Shown here: positions 46,321 to 58,436 of the stretch, piece by piece
Layout: each line of letters begins with the position of its first letter
How positions within the stretch are numbered: position 1 is the stretch's first letter
Source of the DNA: Ostrinia nubilalis
Taxonomy: Eukaryota; Arthropoda; Insecta; Lepidoptera; Crambidae
Assembly: GCF_963855985.1 (NCBI RefSeq)
Contig: NC_087100.1
Coordinates: 7,599,001 to 7,663,000 of the forward strand
Reading direction: 5' to 3'
DNA: 64,000 bases
The notes under the pieces: model-generated
Seen by the model: the letters and a program-made list of their open reading frames with translations, nothing else
Databases searched by the model: none
Told to the model about the DNA's origin: nothing
Program-made: the position numbers and the translations under genes

Positions 46321-48461
46321 CAGGGTGTTGATTTCAATACCCGCCATATTTAGGGAGTTGATTAAGTAGCTTATTCTGATCACGAATCAGCAAAAAAACT
46401 GAGTTCAAATTTTTTTTAAATTATATTTTAAATATCTACGATTTCCATAATCGACCACTACAGTGCAGAATAGTCCCCCAACGCAAACGGCGCGCGGCGC
46501 TCACCCGGTGACCCGGGCAAACGCTGCGCCCCCCGTCCCGCGCCCCACTACCCGCGCTCGCCCATGAGTCAGTCAACTATCAGCCACAATCAGCTGTGAG
46601 TTCAACGACGACTACTGGACGGAGCTTAATCCAAATCTACCCTAAAAATGTAATGAGTAAATTAGTTACTTACACCTTATCACGTTACGAGTTTATTTTT
46701 TGTTCTAAAAACTAATTAATTAAGTAGGTCTTTAATAAAAAAACCTTTTACACGAATTTGCTTCCTTCCGCAAAATAAAAATTTTTACAGAACCTACATT
46801 TTAAAAAAAATTAAACCATGCTTTTATGTGTGTGATAAGCTTGTACCTACTTATCATTCAAAAGTACTGTAAACAGATGACAATAATGCTCTTTCATACA
46901 GGTTCGTTATTCCTTACATTTCTAGCTCTCTACCTTAATAACTTTTACGTCTTTACGATAGTAATTATTAAAATAAAACTTAACTTACCGCAAACTGAAC
47001 ACCTAGAAATAACACACTGGCAAACTCTTGTTCCTTCAGTTTCGATAGGAGATAAGACAAGATTTTGTTTTTAAACTCGATTGATTTCAGTATCTAAACA
47101 AAATTTCTATCATTTAGCACTTCTTTCATTTAAATACAATAATACCGCCGCGCGCCGCACGGATATCGGGCTCTACAATACACACTTCGCTCATCTTCGT
47201 GTTTCGGGCGTCATCGGCGCTCAATCGTGGATCATCGATTTTCTCCATTCATCAGTCCGATTTTGCTTCCCACGTTGAGAGGCTGCGCGCACGCTCTGCG
47301 AAATCTAGCTCGTATTTAGAATTCCTAGTACTCAATCGCTATTTCTTTATTTCTTGCCTTGTAACATCAACTTTTCTCTTCCTCTCTGCTTGATAAATGT
47401 TTTCTAGTACATAAACTTCTTACTACCGTTACCGTGTTCTATCTCTGTAAAAATTTATTTTAAAATAATAACGTAATTTAATTTCTATCGGCGTTTAATT
47501 TAAATTCCCTGAACGACTGTTAGGCTGTTAGTTAGGTTCAGGTTAATAAACTTCCATTCTTCATAACTTACATAAAATAATTCATAATCATGTTCGTGAT
47601 TATTTTAAATGAACTTAATTTCATTAGGTACTTACACGAAATAACTATCAAAATGTATTGATATTCTTATCGTTTTAATAATAACAATTGAGCTACTACA
47701 AATCATTTTCATTTGAGTATTTTGGAAGCTTGCTATAAGAGCATTAATTATGATAGGACGGATCTTTAGTTAACAAAGATCTTCGGTCATCGAATGTGCT
47801 TTTCTAATTGCAAATTTGCGATTTTTGATTGTTTTCTCGTGCGGTTTTGAGTAGTTAGTGTGTGAACGTGTGATAGTGAGTGTGGTAATAGTGAGTGAGT
47901 GTTAGGAAGATGCCTAACCATACGTACAGTGCTCGTGAGTAGATACGTAAACATGGTTTACTGTTACGGGAGGGCACGTGGAAACGCATCTGAAGTCGCA
48001 TCGGTAAGTACCTAGCTCTAAACTTAAAGGACATTCCTTTTTAATGTAGGAAGTGAATAATCTGGTAATTTTGTGTAGAAAATACTCCCGGCCGTCGCGG
48101 TAGGTAGTGGCGGAAAAGCGCTCCAATACACTCACACGCACATAGGAAACAGCAAACTAATTTAAAACGAACTTTAACTTTAGTTAGTCAAAGAAAAATA
48201 CCTATTTACACTACCAACTTTACGTATCCTTCAGTAGACTATCCAACATGATAAGCGAGCGATCCGCGTAGCTCGATGGGTGCCCGTGCCACAGTAAACG
48301 TATTGCATTATTGCGAGCCATAGTACAGTTGATGTTGCACGGAAAATATTCGCTAAAAATTCCACTTTCGTTTGTAATTTATTTTTTGGTGGATAATGCG
48401 TTTATGTAAGTCATAATATATCACCTAAATAAATATGGCGAGTATTGAAATCAACACCCTG
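46321..48461. mobile_element. TIR element B (2.1 kb), second of two tandem copies
   Basis: It has the same ends and body as element A, in the same orientation, separated from it by a single TATA (46317-46320). TATA follows at 48462-48465. It lacks the roughly 790-bp block present in A and carries scattered substitutions, so the two copies diverged before or after landing together. Confidence 0.8.
47910..47942 (+). pseudogene. Broken first transposase exon, element B
   Basis: It starts MPNHTYSARE like the exon at 45743, then a 4-nt insertion creates TAG at 47940-47942. The donor also differs slightly (GGTAAGT). Confidence 0.5.
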
Positions 48462-48465
48462 TATA

Positions 48466-49199
48466 AGCTATTAACTTTCTGTTATCTTTCCATCTTCATA
48501 TTTCTAGAAGAAGTTTTCCAATTACTTAATAAGTTTTTAGTCTACAGAAACCTATAATTGACGGCATTTAATCCTAAATTCATGGCTTAGACCTTAGATA
48601 GGTAGGTAATGAAAAACTAACGGTGTTTTCTTTCATCATTAATTCTAGACGTTAAGCCGTAGTTTTTAAGTAATTATTATTTAATGGTCTGGTAGATAAC
48701 AGTGTTACGACACAGTCAAAGTAGAGAAGAAGATTAATCTTAGAAGCTTATTCATTAACGCTAGTATACTTAAATACACAAGCAAATCATATTATAATAT
48801 TATGTGTAAGTATAACAGTTTAGGTAAACCAAACCGCACGTCAGTTGAAACTGTTGGCACAATACACAACGCTGGCAGCGCCCGGGTGGCTGATGTAAGT
48901 AGTGATGCTCTCGTATCATTATTTTAAGACCTAATGAAGTTAGAGCAAATTGTCTTAGACTCGACTAACTTAAACTAGTTTAAGTATTGTTGTCCTATTG
49001 CCTATAAGTATTTTTGACTGGAAGTCATTTAACCTGAGTCTCTACCTAAGCATATACTCGTAAGTCTTAAAATATCGCGTACCTTCATAATTAATAACTA
49101 CCTACGTAGAAGTAGTTCTTTAAGACCCGTAGCATTTAATTTATGTTCAAAAACTTTTTAAAGCGTGTCCTTTGAAAAAAAAAACAAGTCTTTTAGTTT
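48466..49199. other. Non-coding stretch
   Basis: AT-rich; nothing recognised. Confidence 0.5.
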
Positions 49200-49207
49200 A
49201 GTTAGAG

Positions 49208-49415
49208 CAGTGGTTCTTAATCTTTAAGTCATGAGGGACCATTTTACCAAATTTCTGTCTTGTCAGGGACCACCTCATAATCGGTCAAAACCAGTTTGAC
49301 TGCAAAAATCAGTTAAAAGTGGTTTTGACCAGGGTGTACAAGTACACATCGCGGACCACTTGGAATGCCTCCAGGGACCACCAGTGGTCCGCGGACCACC
49401 GGTTAAGAACCACTG
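49208..49415. mobile_element. hAT-type MITE (208 bp)
   Basis: The ends CAGTGGTTCTTAA and TTAAGAACCACTG are perfect inverted repeats. The flanking 8-mers AGTTAGAG (49200-49207) and AGTTATAG (49416-49423) match at 7 of 8, an aged target duplication. GGACCAC recurs internally. It is non-coding. Confidence 0.8.
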
Positions 49416-49423
49416 AGTTATAG

Positions 49424-49638
49424 TAACGATAACGAAGAAGAGAGCAGTATTTTCCTATATTTTTTATATTTTAAATTCTATTAATAATTAAGGAATTAAG
49501 TCCTTTTCAAAGGTTTCAGGCTACCTAAATCTCTAGGCTAGCATCACTATAGATAGAGGTTGAAACTTCACGCCGCGTCAGCGAGGGAGCCACACAATGA
49601 AGCAGCCGTGTTGGCAGCGCGCGTTTAATGAGTCCGCC
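49424..49638. other. Non-coding gap between two elements
   Basis: AT-rich at first, then a GC-rich patch at about 49570-49640 in which the Transib-like element inserted. No ORF. Confidence 0.45.
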
Positions 49639-49643
49639 CGACG

Positions 49644-50516
49644 CACAGTGTTGCCACGGCCGGACAAAAACCAAATTTTGGAAACTGACCGTAAACGAAA
49701 ATTGATTAACTATTATTCAAACTGAATATGTGTGTCGTGAAAATGCAAAATATTGAGGATAGATTGCTAACAGAAATGAAAATATGACTGGTCAAAGTAG
49801 GGCGTCCGATAACAAGGTTTCCTTGGAACAAAAATATTGCTTTATTCATTTAGGCACTGTTTTGTCAATTGATAATATTTACACGATTAAAAATATGGGT
49901 TCTAGAGTTCAAGGTACTGTCTTTTAGAAAATGTATTTGTGTTTATAGAACTTAAGCCTGTTTATTTAATAAAAATTAACAAAATCGGTGATTGAAAACG
50001 ACCTTAAAAATTATACTCACAAGGCTCAAAGTACATACTTTCCATTACTTTCCGTAACGAAATATTGATAGAAATTATCCTCAGATATTATATTTTCATG
50101 TTGTAAAAACAAATTTTGCTACGACATACTACCCGCGCTGTTTTTAGCGATTTTCGAAACTAAGAATTTTTCCGAGGCGCTGTTTGAGAATTGGATCAAG
50201 TTCCTGTAAACAAGCGGTCAATTACACATGGTAACATACTTAACGTCATTACAAAGGTGCACCAAGAAATACATTTGGATGATATAAGCCTATCGAGCTA
50301 TGGAAAGCCACAAACCCTAATCATTAAGCTGAAGTTAGATGATATTTTGCATTAATTTTTGTTCCAAGTTTGTACTAAAATATGTACCAATTTCAAAACT
50401 AAAAAATGTATTTTTCTATTAGATATAGTTATATTCTATACAAATCTGACAAAAGGTAGTAAGTTCAGATCGAAAATAATTTTGTCCGTTACCTACTATG
50501 AACCGGCAACACTGTG
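49644..50516. mobile_element. Transib-like non-autonomous element with RSS-like ends (873 bp)
   Basis: Both ends begin CACAGTGTTGCC reading inward. The 5-bp target duplication CGACG stands at 49639-49643 and 50517-50521. Transib transposons, relatives of the RAG1 recombinase, are known for CAC(A/G)(A/G)TG-type ends and 5-bp GC-rich target duplications. The left end reads CACAGTG, 13-bp spacer, ACAAAAACC (49664-49672), matching the vertebrate signal heptamer and nonamer. The right end reads CACAGTG, 24-bp spacer, ACAAAATTA (50485-50477). No RAG1-like ORF lies inside, so it would depend on a transposase encoded elsewhere. Confidence 0.75.
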
Positions 50517-50521
50517 CGACG

Positions 50522-52497
50522 CCCGTCCGGCATCGTATAGCGTAAGTATGCGGGTGACGTACGGATACGAATATCCATTCACTAATGCCACACCCTCAGA
50601 CATCGCCGTAATAGCCCTTGCCTCGAGCTTACTTCATTTGCACCAGGTCTACCGCGTATCGATCCGGGCACGCCATCGGAACTGGAATCCCTTAACTTTA
50701 TAATTGATATACCTACATGGCCAGTTCTAGCAATAGTTAATAATTGCTTACTTGTTTAATATTATAATCATAAACATAAGTACGGCAATTTACAAAATGT
50801 TTGAACTTACACCTGTGTGAAAGAACATTTAAATTACAAGAGTGGCATATAGATAAGTTTAATTAATTCCTTTGAACGCCTGTATTAGTAATTAGATGCA
50901 GAGTAGACACTTCGTTTTAGTTACGGGACGTTTTACGGGACGCCTAATGATGTTTGCCTAACCGTTTGTCCCGCAACGTGGCAATCTTTGCAATTACGTA
51001 CGCAACTAAAACAAATTGAACGAGCACCGTTGTTTATTTATACGTAAGTAGTTTGAAAGTGGTAGGAACACGTATCAGTCCTGAATAAACTCAGTAATGG
51101 AGCTATTTAAGTCCTTCCACGTAGCGAAGCTTGGGCATGCCTTGAAGGTGCCTTAGATGCCAACTAATGCCAGCTACAGGTGGGGGAAGCCTCATCACAC
51201 ATAAACCGAGTGTGGCCATTTTACGACTGGCACATAAATTTCAACTTTATTTTCTCTGAGCTCAGAAGTTTTTCCTGCTTAGAGGTTAAGTAGTTAATCC
51301 ACGGGGAACTATAACACCTGTGTTATCTGAAATTAAATACTAAATTGATGCCGTTTTATTTTCCTCAATCTAGCGGAGAAAAATTGCGGTTGGGCATTTT
51401 CCTTTAAAATAGGAACAGTTAAGTAAAGGAAAATTGAACGAAATCTAACAGATTTCTTATCTGCTGAACGAAACACTGCTCTTTTAAAATATCATTTGCC
51501 TGCCGCTACAGACAGACTTTTTAACTGTGGTGATTCTTCGACTGGAAAAGTTTCAGCTTTTTCCTTCCAGGTAAAAAACTTTGAGATTACTTAAGTATTC
51601 ATGGATCAACTGGGTAGCGCTGTTATTTTAATATCTCATTAAGTCTAATTGAATACTTACAATAAAAGCAATTTTGTTATTAATCGGTATCCAAACTTAA
51701 AGTTAATGCCCGGATACCTCTACCCTTTGTCCGGAGCAGGTTGGCGATCTCAAACTGACATCCGCAACAATGTTTAATTTGAAGGTTGAAAGGTTCGCTA
51801 GAGGCTCGGAGACGGGTCGCAATTAACGCGATAAAGACATTCCGTATCCCCCGGATACCTGACAAACAAACCCTTCCCTAACAAAATTAATATTACATCA
51901 TTAACAACGTAGACTGGGGGGTTCAGCTCGCTAGATATTCTTTTACAAAAGATAGAGGAATATATTATTCGATCAGCGAGCGATACTCTCAACGAGTTGG
52001 CACAGTGAGAGGGGAATAAATGACTTCATTAAATTGAGCTCTTTATATTCACCGTCTTTGGCGTGTAGTCTTGCTACGCAAATTGGCTGTTTATCGCGCT
52101 ACGGGTGCGGAGGTTACGCAAAACGCGCTTGTTCACGACCCAATTTAAACCGTTCTCCAGCAGTCCCGCTCCCGGACAAAGCTTTCGGCAAAACAAGAAA
52201 TAAAATCGCTGTTGTGACGCTCCCTTTACGTTTATGGCACACACACTTATTATGCTCGAGCGCTGTATTTACATATTAGGTGACCCGAAAATCATTACAG
52301 CCCTGAAAGTGTTGTATAACTGCTATGATTTACATTAGAATATGAAATAACACACAAAATATGTAGAGACATGTCGTCATGTTTCGGGTGAGAGCTATGA
52401 TCTAGAGCCAAATCATTCAATATTTTAATAAAGAACAATTAAAATAATGAGATCGTTCCATGACATCGATTCGATCATACTGTATTTATCATGTCCA
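50522..52497. other. Non-coding stretch
   Basis: Several short frames, none recognised and none with convincing splice sites. AT-rich with moderate GC at 51690-51830 and 52040-52230. Confidence 0.45.
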
Positions 52498-52500
52498 TAA

Positions 52501-52928
52501 GGCCTCAGCCTCGAACTTAGCGGGCAGCGGCGCGGGAGCGGCGGCGGGGCGGGAGCGGCAGGATCTTATGCGTAAAATCAAATAGACCGGTTCTCGAAAA
52601 CAGCGGCGCGGCAGCGGCGCCGGAGCGGGCAACGAACGGGCAGCGGCGAGGGAGCGGGCAACGAGCGGGCAGCGCACTCCTTCTTTTGCCCACAATAAAT
52701 CGAGCGTATGGAATAAATTTGAATCGAAATAAAATTGACGGCGACAATTTCAGACATTTCGTTCGCGAATAAAAACAAATATCTCGACAACACAACCCCG
52801 AACACAACACTTCGCCGCTAAAGCGCCGCGCGAGCTGCCCGCTGGTTTCGAGAACGGGTCTGCGTTGCCCGCCCCGCTCCCGCGCCGCCGCCGCCGCCCC
52901 GCTGCCCGCTAAGTTCGAGGCTGAGGCC
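52501..52928. mobile_element. GC-rich PIF/Harbinger-like MITE (428 bp)
   Basis: GGCCTCAGCCTCGAACTTAG at the left end is mirrored at 52928, giving terminal repeats of about 30 bp. They continue into very GC-rich arms of GGGCAGCGGCG-type repeats. TAA flanks both sides (52498-52500, 52929-52931); a 3-bp TAA/TWA duplication is characteristic of PIF/Harbinger. The middle is AT-rich. It is non-coding; the overlapping open frames reflect the GC-rich repeats. Confidence 0.7.
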
Positions 52929-52931
52929 TAA

Positions 52932-53822
52932 GGCACGATTGAGAGCAAGAAGCTTACTCAGATTGCCGTTACATTAACTAAAGTTCGGCGTGGAATACCA
53001 AAATAGCTGGCAATATGGGTCGAGCGAGGTGTCGCGTGGAGACAGAAGATGAGCGGAGGAAATGAAAGCCCGAGCACGTTAATTGCGCGCAATCGGGCGC
53101 GAGTAATTGCTAATCTGCCGGCGACACACTCGCTCATCTTTGTGCACCATCTGGAGGCGTATTTTTGAAACATTAGAATTTTAATTCGCATACGCGTCCA
53201 ATTCGTAATCCTTCCATAATTCGTATTTTTAAACCATTTGATCGCGAAATTTTCTGACTTTACATGAAATAGCACGACCGTACATAGGAATTTCCAAAAT
53301 ATTTCAGTGAATTCTTTCCGTGAATTATGCAATGAGTCCCGCTAATTCTGTCAATTCTCTCTAGCTGAAACTCGGAGCATTTATTTAGTCACGATAGAAT
53401 TTCGTGCACGAATTTCACTTCCACGTTTCAAAAATACCTCACCTGTACGGGCGACTGACAACGCCCCGCGAATGCCGTGATGCACCGTTAAATTAGGTTT
53501 ACTAATCAATGCCGCCATCCCACTTGTATGTGTGTATGCGCGGGCAAAATCCGCAGGGTAGTCGGCGTTGAATGCGAACTGTGCTCGGACACAATGGACT
53601 AATCTGGTTCATTGTTATAATAGGGTTGGGTCAGTCGTATTTTATCCGGTTTCTTTAATAATCGCATTAGTGCAATTGCAACTGTGCAGAGAAACCTAGG
53701 TCAAATGTTATTATACTCGACTCATACATAAAGCCGTTAAAGTCTGTTTAGGTAAATCACAAAATTCGTAAATATTTACTTAACTGCTAAACAAAAAAGT
53801 ATTGTCTAATATTTTATTTAAA
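52932..53822. other. Non-coding stretch
   Basis: Mixed composition; no supported gene or element. Confidence 0.45.
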
Positions 53823-54027
53823 ACTAGCTGACCCGGCGAACTTTGTTCCGCCTTTATGGCAATAAATAAGCAGACTTTTTTTATTTCGAACGGGATAAAT
53901 AGTATCCTATGTCCTTCTCCTGGCTCTAAACTACCTCCCTGACAATTTTCAGCTAAATCGGTTCAGCTGTTCTTGAGTTATAAGTGGAGTAACTAACACG
54001 ACTTTCTTTTATAGGTATATATAGATT
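53823..54027 (+). repeat. CTAGCTGACCCGGCGAAC short interspersed repeat, copy 3
   Basis: It is almost identical to the copy at 12607-12810, differing at a few positions and in the TATA-rich tail. Such similarity indicates recent activity of the family. Confidence 0.7.
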
Positions 54028-57000
54028 CATAGAGATTTTAGAGCCTCTCAAATTTTATGTTGTTTGAATCTCCTAAAATATTCCCAAAATATTTCATAAC
54101 AACGGCGATCGAACCGCGATGAAATCTTTCAAGAAAATAAATAAAGTGCCAGTGGGATTTAGTACGATCTCTGAAGTTTAATTCTATTTTGGGTTATACA
54201 AAACTGTGACAAGGCGACCGGTAGGGGGCTTCAGTTAAGGATGTCGTTAAAGAAAAAGCCTGTCAGTCTGGGGCTTTTCATTGCAAAAATTCCTTTGTCG
54301 TTAGACAAAATTGTTCATCGCTTTGTAGCAGTGAAGCTGAATTAAATTGAGCTATTTTTCACACTTCAAATAACATTATTTAAATCTTTTACATATTGCC
54401 TCTTTGTAGAATGATAATGACAACGAGCTTTTATAACAGGCTTCGCTTTTAAACCATTTAAACAACTCAAAAATGTAAAGATGATAACTTAATTTTTTTT
54501 TAAACTTCACATTTCATTATAACACGATAATGAACACACATAACAATGTGGTGTGAAAATGGATCCTTTTGTAAATTACGTTATATGGTATTTAGTTTAA
54601 AAAGTACGTTCAATTGCGCTTAAATTTCATCTAAGTATCTATTTGTACTCACTCAATCACGCTGTGATGTGATACGACGTAGTGTGAATTCACTCTGCCT
54701 AACGCGAAGGATCACATTTCGAGACTGTAAATTACACAGAAGTCAGCGAGTCTACTTCAAAAATAGTCACGGTAAACCCAAACGTAATCATAATAAAATA
54801 AGATACCTTCCAAACGTGGATAAGAAAATACACCTCGTAATATTGGAAAAATATTTTCATCTTACAGGTTCATTGAAGCTTGAAAGCTTCTACTTTTCAG
54901 CGTCCAGCAAATTGGATGCGTTAAACCTATTTTTATTTTAGCTTTCAAATGCTAACAAGAAAACTAATCATCAAAACCGGGATTATTCTAATCCCAACTA
55001 AAATGGATTTTAATAACTTAACAATGAACTTTATAGTTAATAAAAAAAATGGAATATGGACTTTGCGATTTAATTTTTAACTATGGACTTCTCAGTCACT
55101 TTCTATTCAAAGCTTTTTATTGATCTTACATTAGTTTAGTTGCTGTTATCCCTTGTACATGGGTTCTACTTAAATATTTCCTTAAAGAGTTCTCCTCATT
55201 TAAATCGTGCCTGGCTCACACCTCTTTTAGCTATAAACAAAATGTAAATGTAAATTTAAATAGGTACCTACTAACATACACGTCCACTCTGTTTTTCCTA
55301 AACGAAGCCTGCCTATTTTGCTGAGTAGAGTGATGTAGTACCCACGTTATTAGATTGTTATGTTAACGTTAAATGGGGTGTGGTGATGGATCCTGGCTAA
55401 CTGACGAGAAAAATAAGTCATCTTTTCATATCCCCTGTGATGTATTTACTGTGACAATGTCTGGTTTTGTGTTCTTTGCATCTTCACAATACCTTATTTT
55501 ATTACTTAAGGCACTAATAGTTTAACCATTACGATAACAATAGAAAGTGGTGTACTTAAGATATTTTTGAATAAAGCTTGTACAAACCGCTCTTACCTAC
55601 ATAAACATAAAGAGAAAAAATCTGTTAAGGCTGAGGCTGAAGAGCTTATCCGTTTAAGGTAAAATGAAAAGCTCAGATACCTAAGTCAAACCTCTAAAGG
55701 TCGTAACATTGTTGAGCGAAGGTCTAGTCTAAAGGGAATTCATTATGCATTAGTCTCAAAGTTCTAAACCTTCGATTAAGCCCACGTCATTAAGGTATAA
55801 CAACAGTAGCCTCCAATGAAGGTCGAAGGTAGTATTTTATTAAGTCATTAAAACGAGGCTTCCATTTATTATGTAAAAACTTCCTTGAGGTAAAGCGGGT
55901 CACAAATCGTACTGAAAGATAACGGTTCGTTGCGCCGGGGCACGCGGCAGCGAGTGAACGAGCTGGCCAGGCCGTAACTTCCACTCGCGATCGGAGATAA
56001 GTTTTTAGTGCTCGGTCGCGGGCTGTGGCAGTAGCCACAGTGAATAGGGTGGACTTCCGGGTCCACTTCTTAATTTTTAAATATGGTTGACAAAGGTTGC
56101 AAGAATCAGGTCATGGCAATTTGTCGTTGGCGCTCAAAAGGCTCTACGAATAGCTAACCATATAAATATTCTGACTATTTTAATTACCTACGAAAAGATT
56201 TATGTCAGAAGTTTTAAGTGACAATGTTAGCCCACTCTGAAGTGCACTGCCCTAGTGGCACAAAAAAACCTGGATGTCCTCGTTTCGTTGGAAATGAGTC
56301 CAGTTCCCGCTTTCAAACTAAACCTTTTCCTTTTGTACAGCCTCAGTTAAAACCGTAAGTTCTAAAACAGTGTTTCATGCATTGTTTGAGATTTATCTCC
56401 TCAGCGATCTGTTACAAGCCGAACCGCTAGAGAAGTGCAATGGATCAGCTATACTGCGGGCGGGCCCTTTGTATGCGCGCTGTTGGCTGCACTCTTTGTT
56501 CCGGCCATTAATGCACTTCACAAATGTTTTCTACCTTAACAGAGCATGCTCGGTAGAGAGTACTATTGTAGTCTAGGGTTTAATTATGCAGCTAAATCCA
56601 TTGAATCGGTATTGCTTTCGCTTAGCTTTTGTATCGAGAAAAGTAATTGTTACATGTGTTTTTTTATTATTCTAGCTAGATAAACTAAAGGATATTTATT
56701 AAAATAATTTATTAAAAGAATTCTAATTTAGCGCTCGAGAAGCAATAGGTGCACTTAGTAGATGTCTATTAGATATTACCTCACAAGTGAGTATAGAAAT
56801 AGCGATACGGTAACAAGCTCCGGCATTATTTACCAGATGTACTTCTAAATTAATTAGTTTCCGTAATGATATAAGTCGTGCGTGGCCCATTATCGGTTTC
56901 AGATAAACGACAATACCATTATTATCATGAGATCGGGTAAATAATATCAGGTGGGTAATAATGACACTCATCACTGAGGAGCATGGACTCTTCTTTGATT

Positions 57001-57464
57001 TATTGTTATAGATTATAGTACTCTAGCTAAGCTTCTGAGAATATTTTGTCATTGAAGCTGAAGTTTATTGCTTTGCACTTGACGAACTACAAGCGATACA
57101 ATTTCTTAGTAACAAATTCGATCCGGGTATTATTAAGTCAACAGGTTTGGTTGGGTATACAAAATTATATGCATACGGGACCAAACCTACATTTTTCACC
57201 AGGCAGTAATATCACTAAAATGACGCATGGAAACCGTGAAATAGAGCGAGGTGTCACGTCACCTAAGGAACAATTTCCGGGCATCAGTGGCAGCCACTCG
57301 CAAGTCACAAATTACATGGAAAACCCTAACTCATGAGGTGACTGGCTGCTAGTTGCGTCATAAGACTTATGGGTTCGTCTTCGACTATCAGCTTAGCGTC
57401 AGCAAGAAATACAAATAATACTTATTCGCTTAGTACATGTTTACTAGTAGGTAATATATAGTTA
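54028..57464. other. Non-coding stretch, no gene recognised
   Basis: There are several 60-90 codon frames without known motifs. A GC-richer patch lies at 55920-56060. No splice-supported exon or repeat boundary was identified. Confidence 0.45.
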
Positions 57465-57525
57465 TACCTGCTCGTATGACAAGTCGTAATTATGTCGATA
57501 TTACGACTTGTCATACGAGCAGGTA
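57465..57525. repeat. Perfect 26-bp inverted repeat with 9-nt loop
   Basis: TACCTGCTCGTATGACAAGT... at 57465-57490 is exactly mirrored at 57500-57525. It ends 5 bp before the TA that flanks element I. It would extrude as a cruciform or form an RNA hairpin. It may be a residue of a small fold-back element. Confidence 0.75.
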
Positions 57526-58436
57526 CTGTGTAGGGGAACCTGTTGAACCTTGGACAGAGTTGTACCTAAAACAATTGTATATATTTTTTAAATTATGCGG
57601 TTTTATGAAAAGTTGTCTAAACATACGTTATTTGTCAACATTAACGTAAAGTTAGCTAAGATTCGCCGACGCCGTGCAAGTACAAGAAAAAATGGTAATT
57701 TAATATTTACACTGACGCAGTGAGATTTTGGAGGTTTACTTCATGTCAATTTATGAAAAATGTTGCATATTTGACAAAACGGTTATAGTTAGAACATAAT
57801 CTTTATATATCTAGCTACTGGACGATATGAGTTTCAGATCCTAAGCTCAAATGGAAGTGGGTTTATTATGCTTATTAAGTGAAGTAGTCGTAATGTTGTA
57901 CCTTGACCACCCAACTAGCGATGTACCTTGGTCACTGATTTTCATTACGTTTTAATGAGAATTTTATTGTAATAAAAAAAAATTATTATACTGTTATAGA
58001 AACAATGCCCCGAAGACCTCAAAATAGCAATTTAAAGTCTGTTTCGATACATATTTTTTTAATTTCTAATGTTTTTTAAATTTACGTTTAATGTATCTTC
58101 ATATGACTTTTTTAAGATTATTTTTGTTGATAAAGCGGTTTTAATGGATATTTTGCTAGAATTTATGTTAAATGATAAGAAAAAAAAACTAGATAGCAAG
58201 TTAAAGCCACTCCAGCGTGTATTTTGTCCTACACGACATAACACATTCTGGGACTGGGTAGTCAATGCGAAAAAACGCTCAACGGTTGGAATGTGCAGGT
58301 GTCAAAATGTCCATACGGACCGGTTGTTAGTGTGGCAGAAAGTATGAACGTCAAAAAGTCCCAGTGCCAAAATGTACATTGTTACCATGGTTACAATGGT
58401 TTAGTGACAAATGGTACACATCACAAAATACAAGTA

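Noticed and set aside
50359..50703. 114-codon plus-strand frame over the right end of the Transib-like element
   Set aside because: Crosses the element boundary and lacks any RAG1-like or other motif.
52489..52810. Three Ala/Pro/Arg-rich minus-strand frames
   Set aside because: By-products of the GC-rich repeats in the Harbinger-like MITE.
55790..56066. Two overlapping minus-strand frames of 82 and 65 codons
   Set aside because: GC-rich patch without known domains or splice sites; cannot choose a frame.
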